Assembly: GCF_965363235.1 (NCBI RefSeq)
Contig: NC_134845.1
Location: 63,703,261-63,767,260 of the forward strand
DNA length: 64,000 nt
Source: Mytilus galloprovincialis
Taxonomy: Eukaryota > Mollusca > Bivalvia > Mytilida > Mytilidae
Direction of reading: 5' to 3'
Part shown: positions 1-11,297 of the stretch, piece by piece
How positions within the stretch are numbered: position 1 is the stretch's first letter
Layout: the number at the start of each line of letters is the position of its first letter
The notes under the pieces: model-generated
What the model was told of the DNA's origin: nothing
Seen by the model: only the letters and a program-made list of their open reading frames with translations
Database searches by the model: none
Program-made: the position numbers and the translations under genes

Positions 1-195
1 CACATACAGCTTAACACAATTTAAGTTTTAACCATCCGATTTTTAATAGTTTTTCTTTAATTTGTTCATGTTTTAATGATAATTAGAAAATGGTACATTA
101 GATAAATTTATTAATATTTAGAAGACGCGTTGTGAAAAGGCTACATTACATATACTGTCCTGAACGTGGCTGCTGAAGGTTGCATTCCTCTAAAT

Positions 196-335
196 ATCGA
201 CAATGCAATTTCCAATGAGAACTCTTTTTAAGGGTAAAACTTTACCATTTGTACTATGAAGTTTGGAAGAAACATATATCTTAGAATGGAAAGTTCATAT
301 GCACTACTTTTCAAAGGTCAAAATATACATTGTCT
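196..335. repeat. Dispersed sequence shared with 55.8-55.9 kb
   Basis: This stretch matches 55,805-55,935 at many positions: both read from a 'gacaatg' through a 'ctatgaagttt' block to 'tcatatgcacta'. Its first part also resembles 9,650-9,690, just upstream of the second FAMeT exon. It is either an old dispersed repeat or the remains of a duplicated flank. No protein is supported. Confidence 0.5.
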
Positions 336-526
336 CATGTTGTTACAGATAATTCTTTGTAAAAAATTGAAAACAACACGTTTTATAATTTCTTGCGTCC
401 GAAGCGCTTTTCTGGACTTACCTTCATTAGGAACTCTCAAAGCCAAACATTGGAATCCGAAGATAGATAAGTACCGAAAATCGTTGAAGAGCTATATGTC
501 AAAAATACCTAAAATAAAATAAAAGA

Positions 527-625
527 GATGTGATAAGTTTGCCAATGAGACATCCTTCCACCAAACTATAAATAAAGTTGATGTTAGCAAATAAAGGCAA
601 CTATACGGCCTTCAACAATGCCAAA
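527..625 (+). repeat. Repeat family A, fragment
   Basis: This is a decayed piece of the commonest repeat in the window, called family A here. Its hallmark is 'gatgtggtatgattgccaat', followed by 'gagacaactctccac' and a 'cggccttcaacaa' block. Only the head and that block are recognisable here. Confidence 0.55.
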
Positions 626-791
626 AATAAACTATACTGTATAGGCGGCTATTTTTACAGACTTTGGACATTTATATGATATAGGCAATTTTGAAATTAC
701 CTTTTAAGTTATTCTGTAGTAAACATTGCATTAATCCGAGTTTACTGCACATGTTTATTAAGATTACTGGTATGTATTTGTTCTGTTTTAG

Positions 792-1730
792 GGACAAATA
801 TGACTATTCAAACGATTGATGGAACCTTACAAATTTTGAAACTCTCAGACTTTGGAGCGTTTCAAAAGGAAAGATATTTTCTCAAATTTCGAGTCTAGGG
901 ATGCCATGATGCTTTTATCAAATTGCTTTCAAGTACTACTTTACAAGAACCATATTATGACATCGGACTAAGTGAATCATCCAATACTCGTTCAACAATA
1001 TGGAGACAGTTAAACATTGGGAAATATGTGGACCATCATTTACACAATTGAATGATAAACTGTAGTAGCTTTCGGCCATTTTGGATTAGCTGGGGGTAAA
1101 GGCAGTATAAGAGAAGGTAGTGGTAATGTGGTTGGAGATAATGCTTTTTTGTTCCATGACGACATGTGCATGTTTTCTATTCGGGAAATTGTAATCAACT
1201 CTTTATGGGCAACTGGACTGGACATTTTATCCTGAAGGTAATTTATGTAACATTTCAATATTAACCTGATTTTATAACTATCGAATTGTTTTACAGTTTT
1301 TTCGGGAAGATATTTCTCTGCATGGACATTGTCATTTTCATTTATTTCTGCATTGAAATCTTGTGCATTTTTCATAGTATGCTATCAATATATTTTCCGT
1401 ACTTCATTTTATCATGATATATTAAATACGAGAATATGAGGAAAAAATCATTTTCAATGATTTGTTTTGTAGATATAACAACACAAGCCGCAATCAGTTC
1501 TGGTGACATTATTGATGCGTTCTACAATGTACATAGATATCTCCGATTGCCAAACGTTTGAAGTTATATCAACTTTTAAAGAGCATGCCCTTACAAGTTT
1601 TGCTGTTCAATGTTGGTTAATGAAGAACTGTAAAGGTTTCAAATACAACAAAGAGTCTGAAGTGTGTATATTGTCATCGGAGACTGCCATTAATGGGACA
1701 TTAACATCCATATACCGATTAGTCGAGTAA
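792..1730 (+). pseudogene. FAMeT-PAN protein, dead copy 1
   Basis: Two exons of the FAMeT-PAN gene are recognisable. The first (792-1237) follows a 'tgttttag' acceptor and ends at a 'gaag|gtaatt' donor. The second (1473-1730) follows 'ttttgtag' and carries the PAN/apple part to a TAA stop. The FAMeT exon has an in-frame TAG where the intact gene at 9.9 kb has Gln of 'VQGCDNA', and its middle third is badly scrambled. The PAN exon has a one-base frameshift between 'AFY' and 'DCQTFE'. Splice sites and exon phase (1-1) survive, so it decayed from a gene of the same structure rather than arising by retrotransposition. No signal-peptide exon is visible within the preceding 790 bases; it may lie left of the window. 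Confidence 0.8.
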
Positions 1731-2924
1731 AACTGCCGTCGACTTTTTTTTCTTTTTTGTTTTTGTTGCCACATGTATTTACATAGTTTGTGTGATTCTT
1801 TTGTGTATTGCACATATATTTCATGTTGTTTACTTTATTGTGTTAGCAGACAAAATTTTAATTGTAGGAGTAACTCATGAAGAATTCGAATCTTAGAACT
1901 CAAATACGGAAAACTATTCCTGACCGAACAACACCCATAGTACGGCTGCTTCGTGAAAAATTGTGCACTGTGCACATCCTGCTACAAGCATAAAACTTTG
2001 CAAAAAGCTTCATTTAGTATTACACCTTCATTTCAGATAGGGGGCAATCTAAACAAATGCACCACTTCCAGTAGAATTTAATGTGGCGGACATTATACTT
2101 AAATCCGCCCAATATCGTAGGCTGATATTTAAAAAGGTGTTATAATCATGCTACAAACATTATATTTCGTACAAACATTTGTTATGTGCTACTTTTGGAT
2201 ATATTTTTGTAGATTATATGACTGCTTCCGGTAAAATCAAACATGGCTGACATTGTACTAAAACAAGCGTATTTTTTAGTGAGGGTAATTGAAGTGTTTT
2301 AACATTTTGCTACTATCATTATATTGTGCAGGAACCTTTCTTTGATGCTACTCATGGAAACAACACATAGGACATATGTCTTTAAAATTCCTACTTCCGG
2401 TAATATCCAATATGGCGGATATTTAATTATCAACTTTTTAATGTAATATTCAACTTATTGCCGGTAACTAAACATTTGGTTTGAATTTATCTTCAAACAA
2501 CTAATTCACTATTATGTTTAAAAAGTTTTAATACAAAGTTCACACTCCCGGTAAAAAAACAAGATGAAGAGATTTGGATAGATTGATTAAAATTTGTTGT
2601 TTCTTGTAGAAACCTTCAAACAATTTTATATGTACGCATCCGAGACTAAATCTGCTATTACAGTTTCAAGGTGTTTGCTAACGAGTATGCTTATTTGGTA
2701 CTATATCTCTACATTAAGAAACACCTTGACACTGTTATAAGAGTCATTGATTTCTATGATGCATATGGTAGTTGTAGCAGAAAATGCCTAGGATGTTGTA
2801 ACTAATCCACCACATGATGACGTTTCAAGTTTAAAACCATGTTCACATCTCGAGGCTGACATTAGAATTATGGTTCATGTGTCTGATGCAGTGAAACACG
2901 GACTTGAACGAGTCATGATTCTAA

Positions 2925-3565
2925 CAATTCGTTACTGATGATGCTATCATTACTGTATCGCTATTCCGTGACATAGGGGAAGACAAACTAAGGCTTTTAA
3001 TTGGGAGGGGGAAAAGCTTTGCATGAATACAAGTATCGATCCAGGACCTGTCAAATGCACTAGGCAGTGAGTGATCACACACACCTCCTGTGAGCCATGC
3101 CTTACCGTTTGTGATACGGTTCTCTGTTTGCATGGGAGACATTGATTGATGGTTTTTGAAGATGTGACTTTAACATTAAAAATGATGATTGATCAGCTTA
3201 AATCACTGGGGTTTTACTGTAAGATCGGACAAACTTATCAGATAGGGTTAACGAAGCAAGAAAAAAACTATTTTCGCAAAATGGAAGGCTAATTGAGGCT
3301 ATTCCCTCAATTTGGTCTAAGTGTTTTCCATCATGTAAAACGTGCAATATACTTAGGCGGGTGTTTAACGGGACGTGCATGGAATTGGCTATTGTGCTTC
3401 CCAGTCCAGGCGCGAATGGATGGCGAAGGGATGGCAAACAGGATCCAAGGGAACCCTCTTTAATAGCTCTTTTTGAGGTCTCATCCTCTTGTCAGAAGCT
3501 TGGCTTCTATATTTTGGATGTAAAAAAGGATGTCGCAGTCGTTGTAAATGTGGAAAATCGTGTAC
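2925..3565 (+). pseudogene. Decayed cysteine-rich coding region
   Basis: Scattered plus-strand frames contain 'DTVSLFRDIGEDKLRLLIG' near 2950-3005 and a CxC-like stretch 'CKKGCRSRCKCGKSCTAC' near 3520-3575. They are separated by stops and frame changes. A 'CDTVS.F..IGK' segment followed by a Cys-rich tail is a combination I recall from unnamed, often transposon-associated invertebrate proteins. It lies inside the long-inverted-repeat element, so it may be its former cargo. The product name is deliberately left open; only the decayed state and Cys-rich tail are well supported. Confidence 0.35.
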
Positions 3566-3605
3566 TGCTTGTGCTTATGTGCTTGTGGTTGTGTTTGTGA
3601 TTATT

Positions 3606-3841
3606 AGATATAGGAAGATGTGGTATGAGAGCCGATGAGACAACTCTCCATCCAAGTAACAATTTATAAAAGTAAACCATTGTAGGTCAAGGTACGGCCT
3701 TCAACACGGAGCCTTGGCTCACACCGAACAGCAAGTTATAGAGGGCCTCAAAAATTACTAGAGTAAAACGGGAAAACCAACGGTCTTATCAAAAACGAGA
3801 AACAAGAAACACTTATGAACCATATAAACAGACGACAACCA
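3606..3841 (+). repeat. Repeat family A copy
   Basis: This is a near-complete family A copy: 'gatgtggtatgagagccgat', 'gagacaactctccat', then 'acggccttcaacac', ending near 'cagacgacaacc'. It lies between the arms of the surrounding element, so it inserted into it or was carried by it. Confidence 0.7.
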
Positions 3842-4187
3842 GGTAATTGTGGCTAAGCAGTAGTAATTTTTTTTTTTAGTACTTAGTGATTTTATATTGT
3901 TTTAATCAACCATTCCAAAACTCTACATCGAGGATATGGATTCTTTAAAATTTACGCAATATTGTTTTTTTACCAGAAGTGTTAACTTTGTATTAAAAAA
4001 TTTAAAATATAATAGAGAATAAGTGGTTTTAAGGATAACTTTGAGCCAAAAGTTTAGTAAACAGCAAAAAAACGTTTTTTTTACATTTCGAAAACTTTAA
4101 TATTAAAAAAAAAGATATTTCTGTGTCCACCATATTGGATATTACCGGAAGTAGGGGTTTTAAAGACATATGTCCTATATATTGTCA

Positions 4188-4308
4188 ATTTCCGGCACAG
4201 AGTTCATATCCGTTCCATACATTCTCCGCAATACTGCACTTAATATTGAGTGTAGTGTTACAAAGTATTGAACGAGGGGATATGCTCTCTGCGCCGGATA
4301 TTGATATA
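4188..4308. mobile_element. Small fold-back element
   Basis: The two halves are inverted copies: 'ccggcacagagttcatatcc' at the left pairs with 'ggatatgctctctgcgccgg' at the right. It is present only in the right arm of the larger element, and the left arm reads straight through the equivalent site. It is therefore a later insertion of about 120-150 bases. Confidence 0.6.
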
Positions 4309-4735
4309 TTGTATCCATCAGAAGCACCAAAGAAAGGTTCCTGTACAATATAATGATAGTAGCAATACATGTAAACACATTTCAATTACCCTACCTACAA
4401 AATACGCTTATTTTAGTACAATGTGCGCCATATTAAATTTTACCGGAAGTAGAGTTTTTGAAGATATATAATATATATAATTTATATCCAAAAGTAGTAC
4501 ATAATAAAGGTATGTACCAAATATTCTGATAGTAGCATCACTAGCATGATAATAACACCTTTTTATATATTAGCCTTCGATTTTGGACTGATTTAAATAT
4601 GATGTCCGCCATATTTGATTTTACCGGAAGTGAGACATTTTTTTCAAACCCCTCCCTATCTGAATTAAAAGAGTAATAGTTGAGAAAGGTCTATGCCAAA
4701 TTTCATGCTTGTAGCAGGATATGCACAATTCGTCT

Positions 4736-5311
4736 GAAATATGCTGCTGCACCATCATGTGCATTCGTGAATAAATGAGTTGTTTTGCAATCGTTGAATA
4801 TTTCAATAAGTACTCCTATAGATCTCTGATAAATACATAGGCCACGACTGCAACGATTCAAATAATTAGGAACATTTTGTATTAAAACATATAGTTTGAA
4901 CCACAGCAGAACAAAAACAACTTCTTTTCTCATTAAAATTGTAAACATTAAATGATCTTTTTCCATGATACATCATGCTTACAAAGTTAGTATTTCCACT
5001 CTACTTAGAGCGGAATTCTGAATTTGAACTTTCCGTATTGTGTAATTGCTATCAAGCAATATCAAATGTTTAACTCGATAACAACTTTTATATATCATAA
5101 AAGTATATTTTGTCAATATATTTGTGATTAAATATTAACTTAATTTCCTTAGAAATTAAACAAAGGTACAGGAAATGAAATAATGGTGATCATGTGTGTG
5201 TGTTTGTCTAATTATAGGAACATTAAGTCTTAATGTTCGGTTGTCGTTGGTTTATGTCTAGTTTTTGTTTTAAGTTGTTTTCAAATAAATCAGGTTTTTA
5301 GTTTTATTGTT
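4736..5311. other. Intergenic, nothing recognised
   Basis: AT-rich sequence without a supportable gene, terminal repeats or RNA gene. Short open frames here have no recognisable composition. Confidence 0.5.
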
Positions 5312-5708
5312 TTAAGGGAGCTGGCTTCTCAGTTTCAAAGTAATTAACTTTTCAAAACACTAGCATATATTGATATGGGATTAATAAAGGAATCAAAAGA
5401 GCAAACAAAATATATAGGTCACCGTGCTTGTTTTTGAGATATTAGCCATTGAAATTTTGGCGGAGAAATGTTCTCTCTTGACTTTTCATAGCTTTATCAT
5501 TGACAAGTTGAAGTCTTCAAAAACTATTAAAAAGTAATTAAAATTTTATAAAACTTTAACAGACAGCTTATCATTATACATATAAAAGAATTATAAAAAG
5601 AAAAATGGGAGTCACCGGGCAAATTTTGTTAAGGCATTCAAATGGATAAACCAGAGGATTCCGAAAATCTGATCAAAATTCCAAAACATGACAAGTGAGC
5701 TTCCTTAA
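5312..5708. mobile_element. TTAA-flanked MITE, family K copy 1
   Basis: The element starts TTAAGGGAGCTGGCTTCTC and its other end, read inward, is TTAAGGAAGCTCACTTGTC. It has inverted ends and TTAA at both borders. A related copy lies at 13,344-13,707. TTAA target duplication is the habit of piggyBac-type transposons; assigning the superfamily from this alone is inference. No coding capacity. Confidence 0.65.
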
Positions 5709-7215
5709 ACGTTTCACATTTGTCATATTGCAATTAAATAAGAAAAGAAGCAAAGGATACAAAAGGTACATTTAAATGTATTACTTAAAAAAGGAATTGA
5801 TAACGCCATGGCTAAAAAAGAAAAAAAGACAACAGAAAAACAGGAAAAATATCTAAAAAAAAATTATAACAGTTAGGTTTTTTTTTTAATTTAATTTATT
5901 CATATTAAAAAGGTGAGGTTATGATTGACATTCACCTCATTTGAACTTTGGTTTATAGTTGTCTTATTTCCAAACTAACCGCATTTCCTTGTTTTTGAAT
6001 ATGTATCTTCTTTCAGAGGTAAACTCTGCCTAAAATTTTATAGTAATATTTGCACCAAACTTTTAATGAAGTGATTTCGAGTATAATTTGGAATCATTGG
6101 ATCATAACTAGAAATGTCAACTGGAGGTTTTATCATTCATTCAAACAGCACAACATATACCTCGTGCTTAGAACCATGGAATGATTTCTGCCACACCAGG
6201 TGAAATCCATTGAACGGTGTTTGCTGCTAATATTTTATTTTGTTTATTTGTACCTTTCGTAAGATATTTTGAGTCATCTAAATGATCCATGTAGTACCCT
6301 AAAATAAATTTCCGTTAAACCCTACTTTTCTTTGGCATATTTTCAATCAAATAGTTAAAACAGATATATTTCTGAATCTTATCTTTTAGCTGTTTATATT
6401 TATACACCCGACTTTTCACACGTGACTTTCCATTAAAATAGTTTCTGGAATTAAGCGCAATGGGTATCATACAACAACGAACTACACGAATTTTAATGAT
6501 GCACTGTGTATAAAGGAAATCTTATAGGAACTATGCAATTGTTGTATTTAAGATTCAAAAATACAAAATTTACAAAAACATGGACGGTATTGAATTAACA
6601 ATATTTGATTGTTATTAGAAAACCAGATAAGTGGGGTTTTCTTTTCTAGACTTTATCGAATACTTACACAACAGTATATTTGGTATAAATTGGCCATCAA
6701 TTTGTTTTCAAGAATGTATATAAATTATACAAACAACTAAAATTAAAGGAATAAAGGGTGGCTGAATCACTATTTGATTTATAAAATTAATTGTATTTGT
6801 TTAGTTACACATTTAAAAGAATTAAAGCTTACAATTCATAATAACCGTGACAATAACATTTAACACACTCTTTCATTTAGTAATATAAAGGTTTTAAGTT
6901 AAGCTTTTAGGGATATTCCGAATACTTTCAATTAATATATGTACTTTTGTTTAAGTTCATACTATCATATTTAAAGCCTTATATCAAGAAAACGTTTATT
7001 TGATTATTTTTAATGATAAAATAAACATATGAGTAGAATTTTGAATAATTTGTCCATTATTTAGTTCAAAAGAATTGTATGATGAGGTTTTAAAATTCTC
7101 ACAAAGTGTTTAGTTTTTAGGCATCACATAAAGTGTTTAGTCACTCTAAAAGAACGAAGTGTCTTTATCAGTACGATTTAGGTATTAACATGATTTACTA
7201 AAATCATCTGCAAAA
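5709..7215. other. Upstream region of the intact FAMeT-PAN gene
   Basis: No gene is seen. From about 6110 onward the sequence is paralogous to 14,797-15,990, the left part of the second segmental-duplication unit. Matching blocks include 'tatcatacaacaacgaacta' and 'acttacacaacagtatattt'. Regulatory sequence for the gene starting at 7216 must lie here, but no clear TATA box or other motif stands out. Confidence 0.5.
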
Positions 7216-10200
7216 ATGCAAAATACTATTCAACTTATTTTTCTGGTCTTATACCACATAAGCATGGATTTCATAGGTAAGTACCTATACTTATTAAGAA
7301 TTTACAGAAGTTGAAAAAAATGAAGTGATCTTTATATATACAGAGTTTTAACCGCATTAAATGTATAGTGTTGTCGTTTTTATTGAAGCGTAAATTTCGT
7401 ATAACGATGTCTTCAAATGCATAACTCAAAACGAAATTAGCATTACAAAAGATATAAAGGACGAACAAAAAACAGATGTATATGTTAATGAAAAACTTGA
7501 ACTATTTTTTTTTAAGTTTGATCATTAATTACTTTATACAAAACTGTAACTTATAATTTGATAACATCAACCAAATACGTTCTAAAAAGTGAAATCACAA
7601 AAATTCTGATCTCCGTGGAAAGTTAAAAAAAAAAACAGTCCCTAATCAAATGTCAAAATCAAAAGCTCAAACGGATCAACGAAATGGATAACAACTGTCA
7701 TATTTCTGACTTGATAAAGGCATTTTCTTATGTCGAAAATGGTGCGTTAAACCTGGTTTGATTAGTCGCATCAAATTACATTATATTAACAACGATGTGT
7801 GAACAAAACAAACAGGCATAAAAATATTCAAAACGTTAACAATAAAAATAACTTCAATATCAATAATTGCATTATGACATGTGCAATGTTCAATTGTCAT
7901 TACATTTTGAAATGTACTTGTTAATGCATCACAGATGACAAATTTAATGAACCGGTTGTAATTTACTGTCAATATTCGATTATATACATGTATACTGTAA
8001 ATAGTAAATTATATATGCTCTTCAACGTTGTACTTGTTTGGCTTTATAACTATTTTGATCTGCGCGTCACTGATGATTCTAATGAAACAACGTTTGTAAC
8101 GTTCATTTTGATTGGATAACGTCACTTTCTTACATGGCATCAATTGACAATTGATGCTATGGGACGTACGCGCAAGCGCAGACGGCATATGACAGATTTT
8201 AAATACATGTTATAAAGTTGTTTCTCGTCAGTTAAATTAGAATGGAGATAACAATATTGTATTTTTAAGCTCCGACGGCATCAATTTGGGATATGATGGT
8301 CGCAAATACCCGTTTACTGTCTCCGCTAACGCGTCGCCAGTAAACTTAATTTGCGACCATCAAATCCCCAATTGATGCCGTCGGAGCTTAAAATACAATA
8401 CAGTTATCTCCTAAGTCTTATGTAGATTAAACGGGCGTCTGACGTATACAACTATGACCCTGGTACCTTTGATAACTATTAAGATACCATACCAGCATAT
8501 CATGTTTTTGATGCATTTTCTGATTCAATCTAATTATTGATTACGTTGTGACCATGATGAACATAGGAGGATAAAAAGATAAGTACAGTATTTCCTATCG
8601 TGTTAACTAAGGATGTACACCTTTGAGGAGCCAAAAAAAATGGAATGACATTTTATGGTATCATATGGTGGTGCACTTCTTTTTTTGCTACGGCCCTTTG
8701 AAATTACCAAATTTTGATGACTTTCCCTTTTTTCATTCATTTTTACCTATTTTTTTTACTTTTATTTAAAAAAAAATCCCAGTTCCACAATTTAACTTTT
8801 TTTTATACTTTCAATTAGGATGATGTGGATTGATTTCTATTTACTTAAACTAAAGTTATTATCTTGAAATCATCCGTCTGCGGACGACGGTGACGACGAC
8901 GACGACGACGACGTGATACCAATATAAGACCAATTTTTTTCTTAATTTTTGCGATCGTATAAAAACATCTTTACTCTTTTTTTACGCGATAATTATCTCG
9001 TAATTACGAGATAAAAAAGGATAACTCGTAATTATGCGATAGATTTCTCGGAATTACGCGATATTTTTCTCGTTATTACGCGATAGTTTTCTCATAACTA
9101 CGTGATAATTATCTCGTAACTACGCGTTAGTTTTCTCGTTACAAGATAAATTTTTAAAAAATGTGACCCTAATAGGCTTTCGTAGTTTTAAGAACAAATT
9201 GCATATTTTTCAACTTCTTTGCCATATAAATGATTAAAAAAATACATATCTCAGAAATTTGAAAAGAAAAAACGACATAGGATGTACATATTTCTGGTAA
9301 ATTCATTTCTTGTATCCCACACCCATTTTCTCAAAATTTTGGCTAAAAAGACTGACTTGATTGGTGATAAAATTTGAAAAATTGATTACTCAAAAACGAC
9401 TCATTGTAAATACACATTGTTTTCATAGAGTTAAGGTTGATTACAACATTTTTAAAATTTGTTGATATTTTCCACTTGTATAGCATATTTTGGAAATAGT
9501 TTCAGAACGAGATTTCAACGAGACTAAAACGTCAGAATAATACATCCTTAAATGAATTCATGTATATAGCAAAACAAAGAATAAAGAGCAATTCACAAAA
9601 ACTAAATTACTTGGTATATATATATAGGTTTGCACTTTTGTAAAATATAGACATTGCAATTTCCAAGAGGAACTCATTTCACGGCCACTATTATTTTGAC
9701 CGTTAGTTTAAGTGAATATCAATTTTTCAAAAGTCATTTTACCACATATTAACCTCACCAAAAGACAGTATCATTGTATTATATTCTATATCTCATCGAG
9801 GAGTTGTTTGTGACACAGCTGTATTTACAAAGTGCGATCTATAAATTGAGATTGTATTACATTGCATGCTTTAGATATCTATTTTGTTAAGATGTTCAGA
9901 TAATGACATGGTTAATTTTCAGTCGCAAGCATAGCAATCCGAACGATTGATGGAAGCCTAAATGATTTGAAGTTATCAGATTATGGAGCGTTTTCAAAGA
10001 TGGAGACCTCTATACAATTTGAAGTTCAAGGCTGTGATAACGCTCTAATCGCATTGCATGCAAAGTCAAGTTTGTCAGGTCCACATTATTACATTATAAT
10101 AGGTGGATGGGGCAATACACGATCACAAATATCGAAAGCGGTGACACATGAACAATTGGTTTACCTTTCTTACAAGACTGATCTTTTGGATTGTTATACT

Positions 10201-11297
10201 TATAAGAACTTTTGGATCAGCTGGGAGAAGGGCCGGATAAGAGTAGGCAGTGGTAATACACTCAATGATAATGTATTTTTGCTGTACGACGACATGTGTC
10301 CATTTGCCATTCAAGAAGTTATGATCAGCACAGCATGGTGGAGAACAGTGGATTGGATATTTCATCCACAAGGTTTGTAATGTTACAATTGTCCTTAAAA
10401 CAGGTTGTAAATAGTTTTTTGATATTGTTATATGAAACAATGATTTTCATAATTATTAATGGAATTTTATGCAACTGCCATGTACAGATAGAAGGTTGAG
10501 CTTCAAAATGTATCTATAAAACCAGGTTAAATTAAACATGTCTACATAGAAAAATGCCTGATCCAAGTCAGAAATATGACAGTTGTTATCCACATGGTTG
10601 ATGTGTTTGATCTTTTGATTCTGCCATTTGATATTTGATTTGAATTTTTCTAGGAGTTCGATATTTTTGCTAGTTTATCATTTAAAGAAAATTATTTATT
10701 CGTGAACATTTACTTCCAAGGTAATTTCGGTTTGTTTTTACTTATGCATTGTGACAAAGTGCATAATTCATAATCTACAGTAAATGATAAGCTGCAAACT
10801 CAGATTGTTCAGAAAATCTTTAAAAGAAAACAATAGATAATTAAATCGAGAACGGAAATGGGAAATATGTCAAAGAGCCAACAACCCGACCAAAGAGCGA
10901 CAACAACCAAAGGCCACCAGTGGGTCTAAACGCAGCGAGAAAATCACGCACCCGAAGATGGTCCTCATCTGGCCCCTAAATAAAAATGATGTAATCTCAA
11001 GAGAATATTTAAGTAATGAAAACAATTGTATTGTTTTATTTTGTAGCTATACCAACACAAGCAGCCAGCAGTATGAGTACCATTATTGAAGCGTTCTATG
11101 TAAAAGTATCCGATTGTCCAACGTTTGAAATCATATCGACTTTTGAAATACCTTTGTCAGCAAAATGTGCTGTTAAATGTGGGTTGATAGATAACTGTAA
11201 GGGGTATCAATACAACAAAGAGTCTGAAGTGTGTATATTGGTATCGGAAACAGCCATTAATGGGACATTAACAACTATTTACAGATTGATCGAGTGA
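7216..11297 (+). CDS. Secreted FAMeT-domain / PAN-domain protein (copy 2, intact)
   Basis: Three exons join in frame: 7216-7276 (ATG, hydrophobic signal segment MQNTIQLIFLVLYHISMDFI, donor g|gtaagt), 9923-10372 and 11047-11297, all introns in phase 1, giving 253 residues. Residues about 37-170 match the FAMeT-type domain (PF12248-like): 'IIIGGWGNTRSQIS', 'FWISWEKGRIRVGSG' and 'AIQEVMIS' are its typical strands. Residues about 180-253 are a PAN/apple-like module with five cysteines and 'NCKGYQYNKESEVC'. Despite the family name, no methyltransferase fold or S-adenosylmethionine motif is present; such domains in molluscs are better viewed as secreted binding modules, possibly carbohydrate-binding (inference). 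The weak donor at exon 2 (g|gtttgt) is needed to keep frame. The start exon rests on frame and splice fit, not on transcripts. Confidence 0.8.
7580..7995 (+). repeat. Repeat family B copy (intron 1)
   Basis: Family B is marked by 'aaaatcaaaag', 'ggataacaactgtcatattt', 'gacttgataaaggcatttt' and 'aaatggtg...aacctggttt'. This copy is shared with 16,195-16,480 in the second duplication unit, so it predates the duplication. Confidence 0.7.
8240..8412. mobile_element. Fold-back element with about 75-base arms
   Basis: The sequence from 'ggagataacaatattgtatt' through 'ccgacggcatcaatttggg' to 'cgtttact' is repeated in inverse orientation after a loop of about 20 bases, with few mismatches. It lies in an insertion (about 8,076-8,412) that interrupts a repeat uninterrupted in the paralogous unit near 16,675, so it inserted after the duplication or was lost cleanly from the other unit. 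Confidence 0.7.
8608..9550 (+). mobile_element. L-family MITE copy 1
   Basis: The ends are inverted: TAAGGATGTACACC at 8608 and TACATCCTTA ending at 9550. Inside are 'gaggagccaaa', 'ggtggtgcacttc' and a 'tttgaaattacc' block. Copies lie at 16,857-18,820 (same duplication position) and, inverted, at about 51,170-51,787. No coding capacity. This copy holds an extra insert of about 300 bases with a GAC microsatellite and a palindromic array. Confidence 0.65.
8885..9150. repeat. (GAC)n run and palindromic CGTAATTACG array
   Basis: A GAC trinucleotide run (about 8,885-8,915) is followed by about seven diverged units of roughly 22-25 bases built on 'ctcgtaattacgcgata', alternating with its reverse complement. 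The core CGTAATTACG is itself palindromic. The whole block is missing from the paralogous L element in unit 2. Confidence 0.65.
10465..10670 (-). repeat. Repeat family B copy (intron 2)
   Basis: Inverse-oriented family B sequence, recognisable by 'ataaaaccaggtt', 'aaaaatgcctgatccaagtc' and 'atatgacagttgttatcca'. It is shared with 19,797-20,000 in unit 2. Confidence 0.65.
10845..10985 (+). repeat. Repeat family C copy
   Basis: Family C starts 'gagaacggaaatgggaaata', then 'gtcaaagagccaacaaccc', and ends 'ctggcccctaaataa'. It is shared with 20,205-20,345. A longer inverse copy is at 21,898-22,440 and a fragment at 30,615-30,690. Confidence 0.7.

Larger units (their letters stand above)
1960..4735. 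mobile_element. 2.8 kb element with 0.6-0.8 kb inverted repeats
   Basis: The left arm (about 1960-2600) and the right arm (about 3930-4735) are long imperfect inverted copies. Both begin from the outside with 'atcctgctacaagcat'. Each arm holds about three copies of a block pairing 'cttccggtaa' with 'atatggcgga', spaced roughly 160-170 bases. The interior has a decayed cysteine-rich coding region and a family A repeat. The long arms point to a fold-back or long-TIR DNA transposon, now non-autonomous. I see no transposase motif and no convincing target-site duplication. The arms differ by many substitutions and a nested fold-back in the right arm, so the insertion is old. Confidence 0.65.

Noticed and set aside
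9923-10372. Calling the FAMeT-type protein a farnesoic acid O-methyltransferase enzyme
   Set aside because: No S-adenosylmethionine-binding motif or methyltransferase fold is visible; only the short strand-rich domain that inherited the name is present, together with a PAN module and a signal peptide.
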